The notes: generated by a model from the letters alone, not told the origin. Shown: positions 14,455 through 21,740, counted from the stretch's first letter. The stretch: 25,060 nt of DNA from CAZUHK01 sp964620345 (GCA_964620345.1 CAZUHK010000020.1:1-25060), one strand, 5' to 3'. Translations and numbers: made by a program.

Positions 14455-15986
14455 CCCACGTGAACCCGTACCACCATGCCCATGCCGTGCTGCACGCACG
14501 CACGCCCGATCGCGCCGGGCCGATCCGCCCGCCGGTGGTGTTCATCGATGGCCGGCCGTGCCCCGAGGCGACGGTGAGCCGACTCACCGCGCGCGGCCCG
14601 ATGGACGAACGCCAAGCGATGCTCACCATGCCAGCGGACCTGGCTCGCACCCTCGCCGGCCGCACGCTGACCATCGCGCAGCCGATCAGTCAGACCGGCG
14701 ACCGGGGCCGCTGGCTTGCCTTGTTCGTCGGGCGGATCGAACAGATCGAACAGGCCGACACGTCGCCGACGCTGGTCACCGTCACGGCTCGCGATGCGTG
14801 GGCGCTGGCGCTCGACGCGCCCCTGGCTGAGCCGATCGAGCAAGCGACGTTCGCCGCGGCGCTGGCGGCGCTCGACGATCGCGCTTCGCTCGACCTCGCG
14901 GCACCCGGGGTGCCCGACGCGGCGACGACGCACACCTGGCCGGCCCGAACCACCGCGCGCGCCGTGCTGGGGCGCCTGCTGACCGACCACGGCCTTCACG
15001 TGGATCGTCGATTGGCCTGGCACGCCGGCCACGTCAGTGAGTTGCGCGCACTTCGCAGCGACGGGCGCGGTCGTCCGCTCACCTTCGCTGCGGGCCAGCG
15101 CGCCCGGCGCGGGCCCGAGCCGCGGCCGATCCGCTGGACGGCGGTGGGGCGCGGGGCGGTGGTCGAATCGACGTTCGACCTGTTGCCCGGCTGGCCCGGC
15201 GAGGCCCAGGGCCTGACCGACGCCGAGTACGGCCGATCCACCAGCAGCGACTTCGATGCCGTGGCCAACGTCTACCGGCGCTGGGTGCTCAACGAAGACG
15301 GCGGCTTGCCCGGCCCGCGGTACGACGCGACCGCGCTGTTCGCCGACGGCCGGGCGACGCCCGCGGTCCCGCTGCGCTTGGGCCCGGCGCTGAGCACCGA
15401 CCCGGCCGGCCGCAGCATGGGCGTGGTCGTCGATGTCAGCACCGATGCTCAGCACTGGTCGCGCTACCCGGGCGTCGTGCTGGTGCTGGCCGATCGGGCC
15501 GGGGTGCGGTTCGATGACGATGCGCTGCCGCCGGCGCTGCTGGCCGCGGCCAAGGCCGGCACGCTCGCCGTTCGCGTCACGGCCACGCTGCGCAACCCCT
15601 TGCCGATGACCGACGTGCGCTGGGCCGGCAACCCGTTCGCCGGGCCGTTCGAAGAACGGCGTGTCGACCTGGCCGACCGCTTCGCCCATCGCCGGGTCGA
15701 CGCGACGAGCAAGTACGCCGCGTCGATCGCCGCCGGCGCCCGCGGCGCCGATCAGGTCGATGAACGTGGCGACCTGGCCGCGTGGCTGGCCCGGCACGCC
15801 GTCGCCGCGCCGGACGAACGCCGCGCAGCGCTCGAGTTGCCCCGCCTGATGCCCGGCCTGCGCATCGGCGACCGATGCTTCGAGCCCGACACGCAGCGCG
15901 CGCTCGGCATTGACCGTATCACCCACGACTGGCGCGGGGCACGCACCGTGCTCGAACTGCGCGCCCTGGCGGAGGCGATGCCATGA
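14451..15986 (+). CDS. baseplate-hub-like tail protein, 511 aa
   Basis: A 511-aa beta-rich protein starting at the ATG that overlaps the previous stop (ATGA). The N-terminal 115 residues (VVFIDGRPCPEATVSRLTAR and FVGRIEQIEQADTSPTLVTV) look like the paired beta domains of phage hub proteins. A middle region includes TARAVLGRLLTDHGLHVDRR, as in hub proteins that set up a ring. The C-terminus LMPGLRIGDRCFEP...GIDRITHDWRG resembles their final barrel. This likeness is by pattern, not a definite homology. The same frame stays open far upstream to 12255, but the coupled ATG marks the real start. It would be the last large particle protein before the membrane-protein cassette. Confidence 0.55.
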   Translation: MTHVNPYHHAHAVLHARTPDRAGPIRPPVVFIDGRPCPEATVSRLTARGPMDERQAMLTMPADLARTLAGRTLTIAQPISQTGDRGRWLALFVGRIEQIEQADTSPTLVTVTARDAWALALDAPLAEPIEQATFAAALAALDDRASLDLAAPGVPDAATTHTWPARTTARAVLGRLLTDHGLHVDRRLAWHAGHVSELRALRSDGRGRPLTFAAGQRARRGPEPRPIRWTAVGRGAVVESTFDLLPGWPGEAQGLTDAEYGRSTSSDFDAVANVYRRWVLNEDGGLPGPRYDATALFADGRATPAVPLRLGPALSTDPAGRSMGVVVDVSTDAQHWSRYPGVVLVLADRAGVRFDDDALPPALLAAAKAGTLAVRVTATLRNPLPMTDVRWAGNPFAGPFEERRVDLADRFAHRRVDATSKYAASIAAGARGADQVDERGDLAAWLARHAVAAPDERRAALELPRLMPGLRIGDRCFEPDTQRALGIDRITHDWRGARTVLELRALAEAMP

Positions 15987-16249
15987 TCGACTCACTCGTT
16001 CAGTTCGGCGTCGCGGGGCTGATGGGCGTGCTGTGGGTGTGGGAGCGCGCCCACTCCCGCCGGCGCGAGCAGCAGCTCACCGCCGCGCACGAACGACTGA
16101 TGCGCAGCGACGAGCACGTGCGCCTGATGATCCACACCGTCCGCCGCAACACCCAAGCCCTGGTCGAGTTCGAGCGCACGCAGCGCCGGCTCGGCGAAAT
16201 CCTGGAGGCCATTCAACATGCGATCGCTCAGAACTCCCGCGCCGCTTAA
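15983..16249 (+). CDS. one-TM coiled-coil protein, holin- or i-spanin-like
   Basis: An 88-aa protein with one N-terminal membrane segment (LVQFGVAGLMGVLWVWE, about 5-21), a basic SRRRE stop-transfer motif and a long coiled coil to the end. That plan fits either the BhlA/UviB class of small holins or an inner-membrane spanin of the Rz type. GGAGG at 15971-15975 lies 7 nt before the ATG, and the start overlaps the previous stop (ATGA). The next gene begins inside it in the +1 frame and encodes a lipoprotein, as with Rz/Rz1, although that partner is larger than usual. Role inferred from position and architecture. Confidence 0.6.
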   Translation: MIDSLVQFGVAGLMGVLWVWERAHSRRREQQLTAAHERLMRSDEHVRLMIHTVRRNTQALVEFERTQRRLGEILEAIQHAIAQNSRAA

Positions 16250-16685
16250 CGCGGTTGCCGCGGTCATCCTCTTCACCGGCTGCGCTTCGCCGCCGTCGGT
16301 CGTGCCGCTGATGCGGGTCGCCCAGCGCGCGATGCAAGCCGAGGCCGAGCTCCTGGCCGGCGACACGCAGCGCATCGAGCAGTGGCACGCTCAAACGCGC
16401 CGGGCGTTGCGTGACGGCTTCGAGGCCGACCTCGACGACCAGGCCGCGATCGACCGCCAGTGGCTGGCCGAGCACCTCGCGGTGTACCTCGCGGCCGACG
16501 AAGCGGTGCTGCGGCAGCAGATGAAGAGCGAGCAGCAACTGCTGATACGCATCGAGAACCTTCACCACGCCGCCGCGGCGCAGGCCCGGGCCGTCGAGCT
16601 GCTGCAGCGCCAGGATGAGCTGCTCGAACGCATCCCCGACGCCCGCCGCTGGCTGACCCTGCCCACCACGGAGCCCAGACCATGA
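16218..16685 (+). CDS. lipoprotein overlapping the preceding gene
   Basis: A 155-aa lipoprotein. A short basic N-terminus, a hydrophobic stretch and the lipobox LFTGC (Cys22) mark it for signal peptidase II and lipidation. The mature part is nearly all helix with heptad-like repeats (LLQRQDELLERI near the end). GGAGG at 16204-16208 inside the previous gene gives 9 nt spacing to the ATG, and the two genes overlap by 32 nt. By position it could be an outer-membrane spanin-like partner of the preceding one-TM protein, or an unrelated lysis- or exclusion-associated lipoprotein. No homologue recognised. Confidence 0.7.
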   Translation: MRSLRTPAPLNAVAAVILFTGCASPPSVVPLMRVAQRAMQAEAELLAGDTQRIEQWHAQTRRALRDGFEADLDDQAAIDRQWLAEHLAVYLAADEAVLRQQMKSEQQLLIRIENLHHAAAAQARAVELLQRQDELLERIPDARRWLTLPTTEPRP

Positions 16686-16948
16686 ATGAACCGAACACCA
16701 CCGCGCTGCGCGACCGGGTGCGCGAGCAAGTCGATGTGAACTGGAGCGAGTTTGAGCGGAGCCATCCGCACCTGGCCGCGGCGATCGATCGGACGGTGCT
16801 GATCGATCAGGCCGTGCGGCGCATCGCCGACGACCCGGCCTACCGCGCCGCGATGGATCGGGCCGCGCTCGACCGCGCCGCGCTCGACGCCGGCGGCCGC
16901 GTCGGACAAGTCATCGCAACGTGGGTGAAGCGGCTGCTCGCCCTTTGA
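16682..16948 (+). CDS. small helical protein, 88 aa
   Basis: An 88-aa hypothetical protein, mostly charged helix (ALRDRVREQVDVNWSEFE and LIDQAVRRIADDPAYRAAMD), with an imperfect internal repeat DRAALDRAALDAG and a short amphipathic C-terminus (VIATWVKRLLAL). It overlaps the preceding lipoprotein stop by 4 nt (16682-16685) and has GGAG at 16670-16673, 8 nt upstream. It has no signal peptide and no lysozyme or peptidase motif, so it does not supply the missing endolysin. Function unknown. Confidence 0.65.
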   Translation: MNEPNTTALRDRVREQVDVNWSEFERSHPHLAAAIDRTVLIDQAVRRIADDPAYRAAMDRAALDRAALDAGGRVGQVIATWVKRLLAL

Positions 16949-16980
16949 CCCCGAGCCATCCCTCGAACCCGGAGCACCCC

Positions 16981-17226
16981 ATGAATCGATTCACTTCGCG
17001 TAAGTTCATCGTGGCCGCGGTCGCCCAGCTCGCGGGCCTGGCGATGCTGATCTGGCCGGCGCAGGCCGAGGGCATCGCCGCCGCGGCCGACTCGATCGCC
17101 GCGCTGCTGGTCATCGCGCTTTCGGCGCTGGGTTACCTCGGCGCCGAGGCGTCGGTCGATCGCGCCCGCGCCCGGCCCGCGGCCGACGACGACAACCAGA
17201 TCAGAACTCGTACACCAGCGAGCTGA
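16981..17226 (+). CDS. two-TM holin-like protein, 81 aa
   Basis: An 81-aa protein with two predicted membrane segments (FIVAAVAQLAGLAMLIWPA and IAALLVIALSALGYLGAEA) joined by a short loop, and a charged hydrophilic tail. The motif SRKFIVAAVAQ at the start and GYLGAEASVDRAR after the second helix are typical of small phage holins. GGAG at 16971-16974 lies 6 nt before this ATG, which rules out the longer frame from 16921. It is the last gene of the island, and its end overlaps the convergent DUF481-type gene by 26 nt. No terminator lies between them. Confidence 0.7.
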   Translation: MNRFTSRKFIVAAVAQLAGLAMLIWPAQAEGIAAAADSIAALLVIALSALGYLGAEASVDRARARPAADDDNQIRTRTPAS

Positions 17227-18139
17227 ACACCTTCAGGTCGTTGTGCTCGGCGTCGCCCTGGGTCTGGGTTTCGTACTCGTTTTCCAGGCCCATTTTCAAG
17301 CTCAGACCAGTGAACTGGTCGAGCTTGATCTTCCAGCCCACCGCCGAGCGGATGCGGGCCTCGGGAAAATCGCCGAGGTCGGGCAAGTAGTCGGTGCTGG
17401 CCTCGAGCGACTGGGTATCGTTGATCTGCCACGCCAGCTCGCCGCCGAGCTGGGCTTCTGGGGTGAACGCATCGACGTCGCCGAACTCGTAGTTGCCGCC
17501 GGCACCGGCGCGGAACCGGACGTTGAGCTTGTCGGTGTCGATCCACTGGTAGCCCACGCCGGCGGTGCCGCTGATGCGCTGCTCCCACGCCTCGAGTTCG
17601 TCGAACTCGTAGCGGCCCTGGGCGAAATAGAACCACCTGGAATCGGGGATAAGCCAGTCGTGCAGCAGACCGGCGGTGAACTCGTTCTTGGACGTATCGC
17701 CCTGATCGCTGCTGAAGTAGTAGGCGGCGTCGGCGGCCCACCGGTTGCGGTCGGTTTCTTTTTTGGCGCCCAGGCCGAGGCGCAGGTCGAGCGTTTCGGA
17801 GTTGCCGCGCGACGCGGCGAAACCGGCCTCGAACGCGCCTTGCCAATCGGCGAACAAGCCGGTGGGCTTGGGCGGCTGGGCGGGCGGCGCCGGCTCAGCC
17901 GCAGCCGGCGCCTCGTCGGCCGGCGGGGTCTGGGCCGGCGGGGCGTCGGGGGCGATCGCCGTGTACTGATCCGGCCCCAGCGTGAATTGGCCGAGCACCG
18001 GGTGCGCGACCGTCAGGCCCTGGTCGGTCTGCTCGATGATTTCGACGGTGAGCACCTCGCCGGTGCTGAGGGTGATCCGCTCGGCCCGGGCGGCGCCGGC
18101 GAGCAACACGCCGCAGGCGAAAAACAACGCAATCCGCAT
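17201..18139 (-). CDS. DUF481-family outer-membrane beta-barrel protein
   Basis: A 312-aa exported protein. A signal peptide MRIALFFACGVLLAGAARA is followed by a small domain (RITLSTGEVLTVEIIEQTDQ), an Ala/Pro-rich linker (about 75-100), and a DUF481-type barrel of alternating amphipathic strands (AAFEAGFAA-like, RWAADAAYYFSSDQG, FYFAQGRYEFDELEAWEQRI and so on) ending in a C-terminal aromatic, LVYEF, as outer-membrane proteins do. GGAGAGG (18146-18152) lies 6 nt before the ATG at 18139, which decides against the upstream ATGs at 18154 and 18163. Family members (YdiY and relatives) have no defined role. A GTGCTACCAT element lies upstream. Confidence 0.85.
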   Translation of the reverse strand: MRIALFFACGVLLAGAARAERITLSTGEVLTVEIIEQTDQGLTVAHPVLGQFTLGPDQYTAIAPDAPPAQTPPADEAPAAAEPAPPAQPPKPTGLFADWQGAFEAGFAASRGNSETLDLRLGLGAKKETDRNRWAADAAYYFSSDQGDTSKNEFTAGLLHDWLIPDSRWFYFAQGRYEFDELEAWEQRISGTAGVGYQWIDTDKLNVRFRAGAGGNYEFGDVDAFTPEAQLGGELAWQINDTQSLEASTDYLPDLGDFPEARIRSAVGWKIKLDQFTGLSLKMGLENEYETQTQGDAEHNDLKVFSSLVYEF

Positions 18140-18184
18140 GACAAACCTCTCCATCGTGATCAAACTGGCGGCTTTCGGGGCGGA

Positions 18185-18193
18185 GATGGTAGC
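18185..18193 (-). promoter_or_regulatory. candidate extended -10 promoter element
   Basis: On the minus strand this reads TGCTACCAT: a TG, one base, then TACCAT, matching the extended -10 layout. It lies 46 nt upstream of the ATG at 18139, leaving room for the GGAGAGG ribosome-binding site. It differs at one base from the element before the gene at 21741. Confidence 0.4.
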
Positions 18194-18243
18194 ACATCCG
18201 GCCGCGTGTTGAAGCGGCGGGGCGGGCGACGTACGCTCATGCC

Positions 18244-18762
18244 ATGATCGGACGGCGGCTGAGTCTGATGGCGGTTGCGGGGTTGAGCGTGCTGTCGCTC
18301 AGCGGCTGTATCGATCTCAAGGGCGGGCGCGATCGCGACCCCACCATCGCCGCGGCGACGACCTGGCCGTTCGTGCCCACGTCGATGCGTATCTCGCCGT
18401 TCACCGCGATCGGCTACGACGCTCAAAAGCAAACCTACGTGCTGGACCTGATGGTCGAGCTGCGCGACCGCGTGGGCGACCTGACCAAGGGCGTGGGCGA
18501 GTTCGACGTGGAACTGCGCCGCGCGGCCAACGGCGGCGAGGGGGCGCTGCTCTACGCGTGGGCGGCGCCGATGCTCACCGTCGAGCAGAACGTGCAGCAC
18601 TACAACCCGGCGCTGAGTACTTACAACCTCAAGCTCGCGCTGGACGCCCCGCTGGAGCCGGGCCAGACCGTCACGGTCATCGCCCGCTTCACCGACCCCG
18701 GCGGCAAGCGCCTGAAGGCCGCGGCGCAGGTCACCGCCGATGCGGACGACGCCGACGGCTGA
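18244..18762 (+). CDS. putative lipoprotein, 172 aa
   Basis: A 172-aa lipoprotein. The start MIGRRLSLMAVAG, a hydrophobic stretch and LSLSGC (lipidated Cys22) form a type II signal peptide. The mature domain looks like a single beta sandwich (MRISPFTAIGYD, TYVLDLMVELRDRVGD, TYNLKLALDAPLEPGQTVTV), somewhat C2-like in strand pattern, with a short acidic tail. It is divergent from the DUF481-type gene and converges on the phosphosugar mutase gene with only 16 nt between stops. No family name can be given; an envelope role follows only from the lipobox. Confidence 0.8.
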   Translation: MIGRRLSLMAVAGLSVLSLSGCIDLKGGRDRDPTIAAATTWPFVPTSMRISPFTAIGYDAQKQTYVLDLMVELRDRVGDLTKGVGEFDVELRRAANGGEGALLYAWAAPMLTVEQNVQHYNPALSTYNLKLALDAPLEPGQTVTVIARFTDPGGKRLKAAAQVTADADDADG

Positions 18763-18778
18763 TCGCCCGGCGGCGCCC

Positions 18779-20152
18779 TCATGCCCGTTCGATGATTCGG
18801 CTCGCACGATCGACCATCGCCTGGGCGGCGCCGACGTCCGCGGCCTCGGCGATGATGCGGAGGATCGGCTCGGTGTTGCTGGGCCGCACGTGCAGCCAGC
18901 CACCCTCGGTGTCGATGCGGATGCCATCCTGCGTGTCGATCCTTTGATCGGCGAACGCCTCGGCCAGCGCCGCGACGGCCGCGTCGGCCATGCCCGGGCG
19001 GATGTCGACCTTGTGCTTGAGGATCGCGTACGGCCTGATCGATGCGACCAGTTGCGAAACGCGCTGCCCGCTGTGAGCCATCAACTCGAGCAGAAGCGCG
19101 ATGGTGGAGATGCTGTCGCGCACGTAGCCCACGGCCGGCCAGATCACCCCGCCGTTGCCCTCGCCGCCGATCACCGCGCGCTGGGCGCGCATCCGCTTGG
19201 CCACGTTGGCCTCGCCCACGGCGCAGCGATGCACGGTCGCGCCCGCGCCCGCGGCGATGTCGTCGATCATGCGCGAGGTCGACAGGTTCGCCACCGCCTC
19301 GGCGCCGCGGCCGGCCCGGCCCAGCACGTGCCGGGCGCACAGCGCGAGCGAGTATTCCTCGCCGATGTACGTGCCGGCCTCATCGACGATCGCCAGGCGA
19401 TCGGCATCGGGGTCCTGCGCGAAGCCGACGTGCGCCCCGTGCTCGGCCACGGCGCCGGCCAGTTCGGTCAGGTTCTGCTTCGTCGGCTCGGGCGGGTGGG
19501 GGAAGCGGCCGGTCGGCTGGGCGTAGAGGGCCACGCGATCAACGCCCAGCCGATCGCACAGCAGCGCCGCGGCCGGGCCGCCGGCGCCGTGAACCGAATC
19601 GATCACCACCTTCAGCTTTGCCGCGGCGATGCGATCGGCATCCACGTGCCGCAGCACACGCTCGACGTGCACCGGCGTGGCCGAGTCGTCGTGCTCGATC
19701 GGCTGCAATGTTTCGACCGGCGCGAAGGCCGGCGCATCGGCCTCGAACGCCGCGATGATCCGCTCGACCTGCTCGGGCGGCGGGGCCACGCCCGCGGCGT
19801 CGAGCGCCTTGATGCCGTTCCACTCGATCGGGTTGTGGCTGGCGGTGATGACAATCCCGCCGGCGGCGCCCAGGTGGTCGATCATGATGCCGACCGACGG
19901 CGTGGTGACGATGCCCAGATCGGTCAGCCGGCAACCCACCGCCAGCAGGCCCGCCGCGACGGCGCTGCCGACCATCGGGCCTGACGGGCGGCTGTCGCGA
20001 CCGATCACCACGTGCGGCCGCTCAACGCCGCGATCCTGCTTGAGCCACGCGCCGTACGCCTGGGCATACCGCGAGGCGACGGCCGGGGTGAGCGAGCGGC
20101 CGACCAGCCCGCGAAGACCGCTGACCGACAGCATCAGGGGCGCATCATCCAT
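18779..20152 (-). CDS. phosphomannomutase/phosphoglucosamine mutase family protein
   Basis: A 457-aa enzyme of the alpha-D-phosphohexomutase superfamily, which moves phosphate between C1 and C6 of a hexose (mannose, glucose or glucosamine). All four conserved loops are present: the phosphoserine loop ITASHNP (102-108, Ser105), the Mg2+ loop DPDADR (247-252), the sugar-binding GEGNGG (330-335) and the phosphate-binding RPSNTEP (423-429). Early SVSGLRGLVG and GRDSRPSG are also typical. The sugar-binding loop GEGNGG, rather than GEMSGH, suggests the broader phosphomannomutase/phosphoglucosamine mutase group, so the exact substrate is uncertain. The start MDDAPLML at 20152 has GAGGA about 11 nt upstream; the longer frame to 20200 is not family-like. 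Length is normal. Confidence 0.93.
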   Translation of the reverse strand: MDDAPLMLSVSGLRGLVGRSLTPAVASRYAQAYGAWLKQDRGVERPHVVIGRDSRPSGPMVGSAVAAGLLAVGCRLTDLGIVTTPSVGIMIDHLGAAGGIVITASHNPIEWNGIKALDAAGVAPPPEQVERIIAAFEADAPAFAPVETLQPIEHDDSATPVHVERVLRHVDADRIAAAKLKVVIDSVHGAGGPAAALLCDRLGVDRVALYAQPTGRFPHPPEPTKQNLTELAGAVAEHGAHVGFAQDPDADRLAIVDEAGTYIGEEYSLALCARHVLGRAGRGAEAVANLSTSRMIDDIAAGAGATVHRCAVGEANVAKRMRAQRAVIGGEGNGGVIWPAVGYVRDSISTIALLLELMAHSGQRVSQLVASIRPYAILKHKVDIRPGMADAAVAALAEAFADQRIDTQDGIRIDTEGGWLHVRPSNTEPILRIIAEAADVGAAQAMVDRASRIIERA

Positions 20153-20198
20153 GGTCCGCGAATTCCTCGGTTGACGACCGAATCCGTTGCCGCCCAGC

Positions 20199-20207
20199 AA
20201 GGTAGCG
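20199..20207 (-). promoter_or_regulatory. candidate -10 element for phosphohexomutase gene
   Basis: On the minus strand this is CGCTACCTT, with TACCTT as the hexamer, 47 nt before the ATG at 20152. It shares GCTAC with the elements at 18185 and 21722. Weak on its own; it is listed because of the shared pattern. Confidence 0.3.
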
Positions 20208-20326
20208 GATTATCGGCTTCACACAACCGCACGCTCCGCGTTAAGCGATGGCCGAGGGTATCCGATACGACACAGGAAGCGGTACACCCAGCGCCGGGGC
20301 CGGCGTACCAGAGCCATCGACCCCCC

Positions 20327-20572
20327 ATGAAGTGCCTACGCCTTTCCACGATCCGAGCCGGCGACCGCCACGAGCAGTCGCTGTTCCTGCCCGGGGGCCA
20401 GAAGATCATCCCCGCGGGCACCACGATCACCCAGCGCCACATCGACATGCTGATGCGGCAAAGCTCGTCCGAGATCTACCTGGCCGACAGCGCCGAGGAA
20501 CTGCCGCCGGCCGGCGGGGCGGGCATCGGCGCCGCGCCANNNNNNNNNNCGGTTCGCCGAAGCGCGCGATGA
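20327..20572 (+). CDS. N-terminal piece of HD-domain locus, running into assembly gap
   Basis: Starts MKCLRLSTIRAGDRHEQSL. The next 60 residues (FLPGGQKIIPAGTTITQRH, then IDMLMRQSSSEIYLADSAEEL) match the short beta-rich domain that commonly precedes HD/HD-GYP domains. It enters a run of 10 Ns at 20540-20549. As given, it ends at a TGA (20570-20572) that overlaps an ATG in the HD frame (ATGA). If the true gap length is 2 mod 3, this would instead be the N-terminus of one continuous HD protein. Both models are open. No clear ribosome-binding site precedes the ATG. Confidence 0.55.
   Translation: MKCLRLSTIRAGDRHEQSLFLPGGQKIIPAGTTITQRHIDMLMRQSSSEIYLADSAEELPPAGGAGIGAAPXXXXVRRSAR
20540..20549. other. 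assembly gap (10 Ns)
   Basis: Ten consecutive undetermined bases fall inside an otherwise coding region. A round run of 10 Ns usually means a scaffold join of unknown length. The reading frame before the gap (that of the ATG at 20327) and the frame after it (HD domain, ending at 21708) differ by one, so the real gap length decides whether this is one gene or two. Confidence 0.97.
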
Positions 20573-21708
20573 ATGAACCGGCCTCGCCGCCGACCGACGC
20601 GCCGCCGAAGCCGAAGCCACCGCGGGCCGGCGCCGCGCAATACGAATCCGACCGCCAGAGCCCCGCGGCCATCCGCCTGCGCAAGCAGCGCATGCAGCAG
20701 GCCGACGCGGTCGCCCAGCGCATGGCCGACCTGGTCGAGCAGATCGAACAGCGCATCGCGCCCGAGGAGATGGAGGTGTGGGACGTGCACCGCCGCACCG
20801 GCGAGCCCTGGCCCGAGGCCGAGGCGCTGGTCGAGTTCCGTGAAGCGCAGGTCGATCAGCTTCGTGAGCTGTACACGAAGATCGACGAGGGGCGGACGAT
20901 CGATGTGTCGGCGTTCATGGCGATCGTCGAGGCGCTTTGGCCGATGATGCTCGAGCATCGCCAGCGGTTCACGCAACTGGCGCTGCTGGTGCCGCGGCGG
21001 GAGGACTACCTGCCGGACCACGCGATGTGCGTGGCGGTGCTGGCGATGGCCACCGCCGCTCAGCTCACCTGGGGCGAGCGCGACGCGAAGCTCGCGGGCC
21101 TGGCCGGGCTGACGTTCGACATGGGCATGATGATGGTGCCGGCCCGCATCCGCGCCGGCGGCGAGCAGTTGACCGACATCGACCGCGGCCGCGTCCAGCG
21201 CCACACGGCCTACGGCGTGGTGCTGACCGACCACATCGAGGGCCTGCCCGCGCCCGTGCAGCTCGCGGCCTACCAGCACCACGAGCGCGACAACGCCAGC
21301 GGCTACCCCCACGGGCTGCGCGGCGAGGGGCTGCACGACCTGTCGCGCCTGATCGCCGTGGCCGATGTGTTCGCCGCGCTGACCAGCCCGCGCGGCTACC
21401 GGCAGGACAAGCTGCCCTACACCGCGATGGAGCAGATGGTCCGCTTCGCCGCGGCCGGGCAGTTCGACAAGCCCGCCACCCGCGCCCTGGTTCAGGCCGC
21501 GGGCCTGTTCCCCGTCGGCTCCTATGTGAAGCTCTCGACCAATCGCACCGCGCGCATCATCGCGGCCAATCCCAATCATCTGGATCGGCCCGTCATCCAC
21601 CTGCTGGACCGCGCCGGCGCCGCCGAGGGCCAGCCGATCGACCTGTCGCGCGTGCCGGCCGACAAGCTCAAGGTCACCCGCCCGGTCGCCGCGCCCGCCG
21701 CGGCGTGA
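20569..21708 (+). CDS. HD-domain protein, degenerate HD-GYP-like
   Basis: From MNEPASPPTD, a Pro-rich linker and an Arg/Gln-rich helical region lead to an HD-type domain. Signature residues are partly lost. Where HD-GYP proteins have HDIGK there is TFDMGMMMVP, keeping the Asp but losing His and Lys. HHERDNASGYP keeps HHE and GYP but has DNASG for DGxG. VADVFAALTSPRGYR matches the later Asp-containing motif. Upstream (DHAMCVAVLAM) and RHTAYGVVLTDH histidines are present. With the first metal-binding His gone, hydrolysis of cyclic di-GMP is doubtful, and a binding or regulatory role may be likelier. The 5' end is uncertain because of the gap at 20540-20549: it may be fused to the domain starting at 20327 or begin here with an ATGA overlap. 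Confidence 0.75.
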   Translation: MNEPASPPTDAPPKPKPPRAGAAQYESDRQSPAAIRLRKQRMQQADAVAQRMADLVEQIEQRIAPEEMEVWDVHRRTGEPWPEAEALVEFREAQVDQLRELYTKIDEGRTIDVSAFMAIVEALWPMMLEHRQRFTQLALLVPRREDYLPDHAMCVAVLAMATAAQLTWGERDAKLAGLAGLTFDMGMMMVPARIRAGGEQLTDIDRGRVQRHTAYGVVLTDHIEGLPAPVQLAAYQHHERDNASGYPHGLRGEGLHDLSRLIAVADVFAALTSPRGYRQDKLPYTAMEQMVRFAAAGQFDKPATRALVQAAGLFPVGSYVKLSTNRTARIIAANPNHLDRPVIHLLDRAGAAEGQPIDLSRVPADKLKVTRPVAAPAAA

Positions 21709-21721
21709 ACGCCCCGCGGCG

Positions 21722-21730
21722 TGCTACAAT
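21722..21730 (+). promoter_or_regulatory. extended -10 promoter element before PTPS-III gene
   Basis: TGCTACAAT is a near-perfect extended -10 (TG, one base, TACAAT), ending 10 nt before the ATG at 21741. Transcription would then start within a few bases of the ATG, giving a leaderless or nearly leaderless mRNA. This agrees with the lack of a ribosome-binding site before this gene. No -35 box is visible, as is common with extended -10 promoters. Confidence 0.45.
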
Positions 21731-21740
21731 TCCCCGCCGC

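Noticed and set aside
12250..14499. Long minus-strand open frame opposite the 703-aa gene
   Set aside because: Its translation is Arg/Gly/His-rich and not protein-like. It mirrors the plus-strand gene, a common artefact at very high GC.
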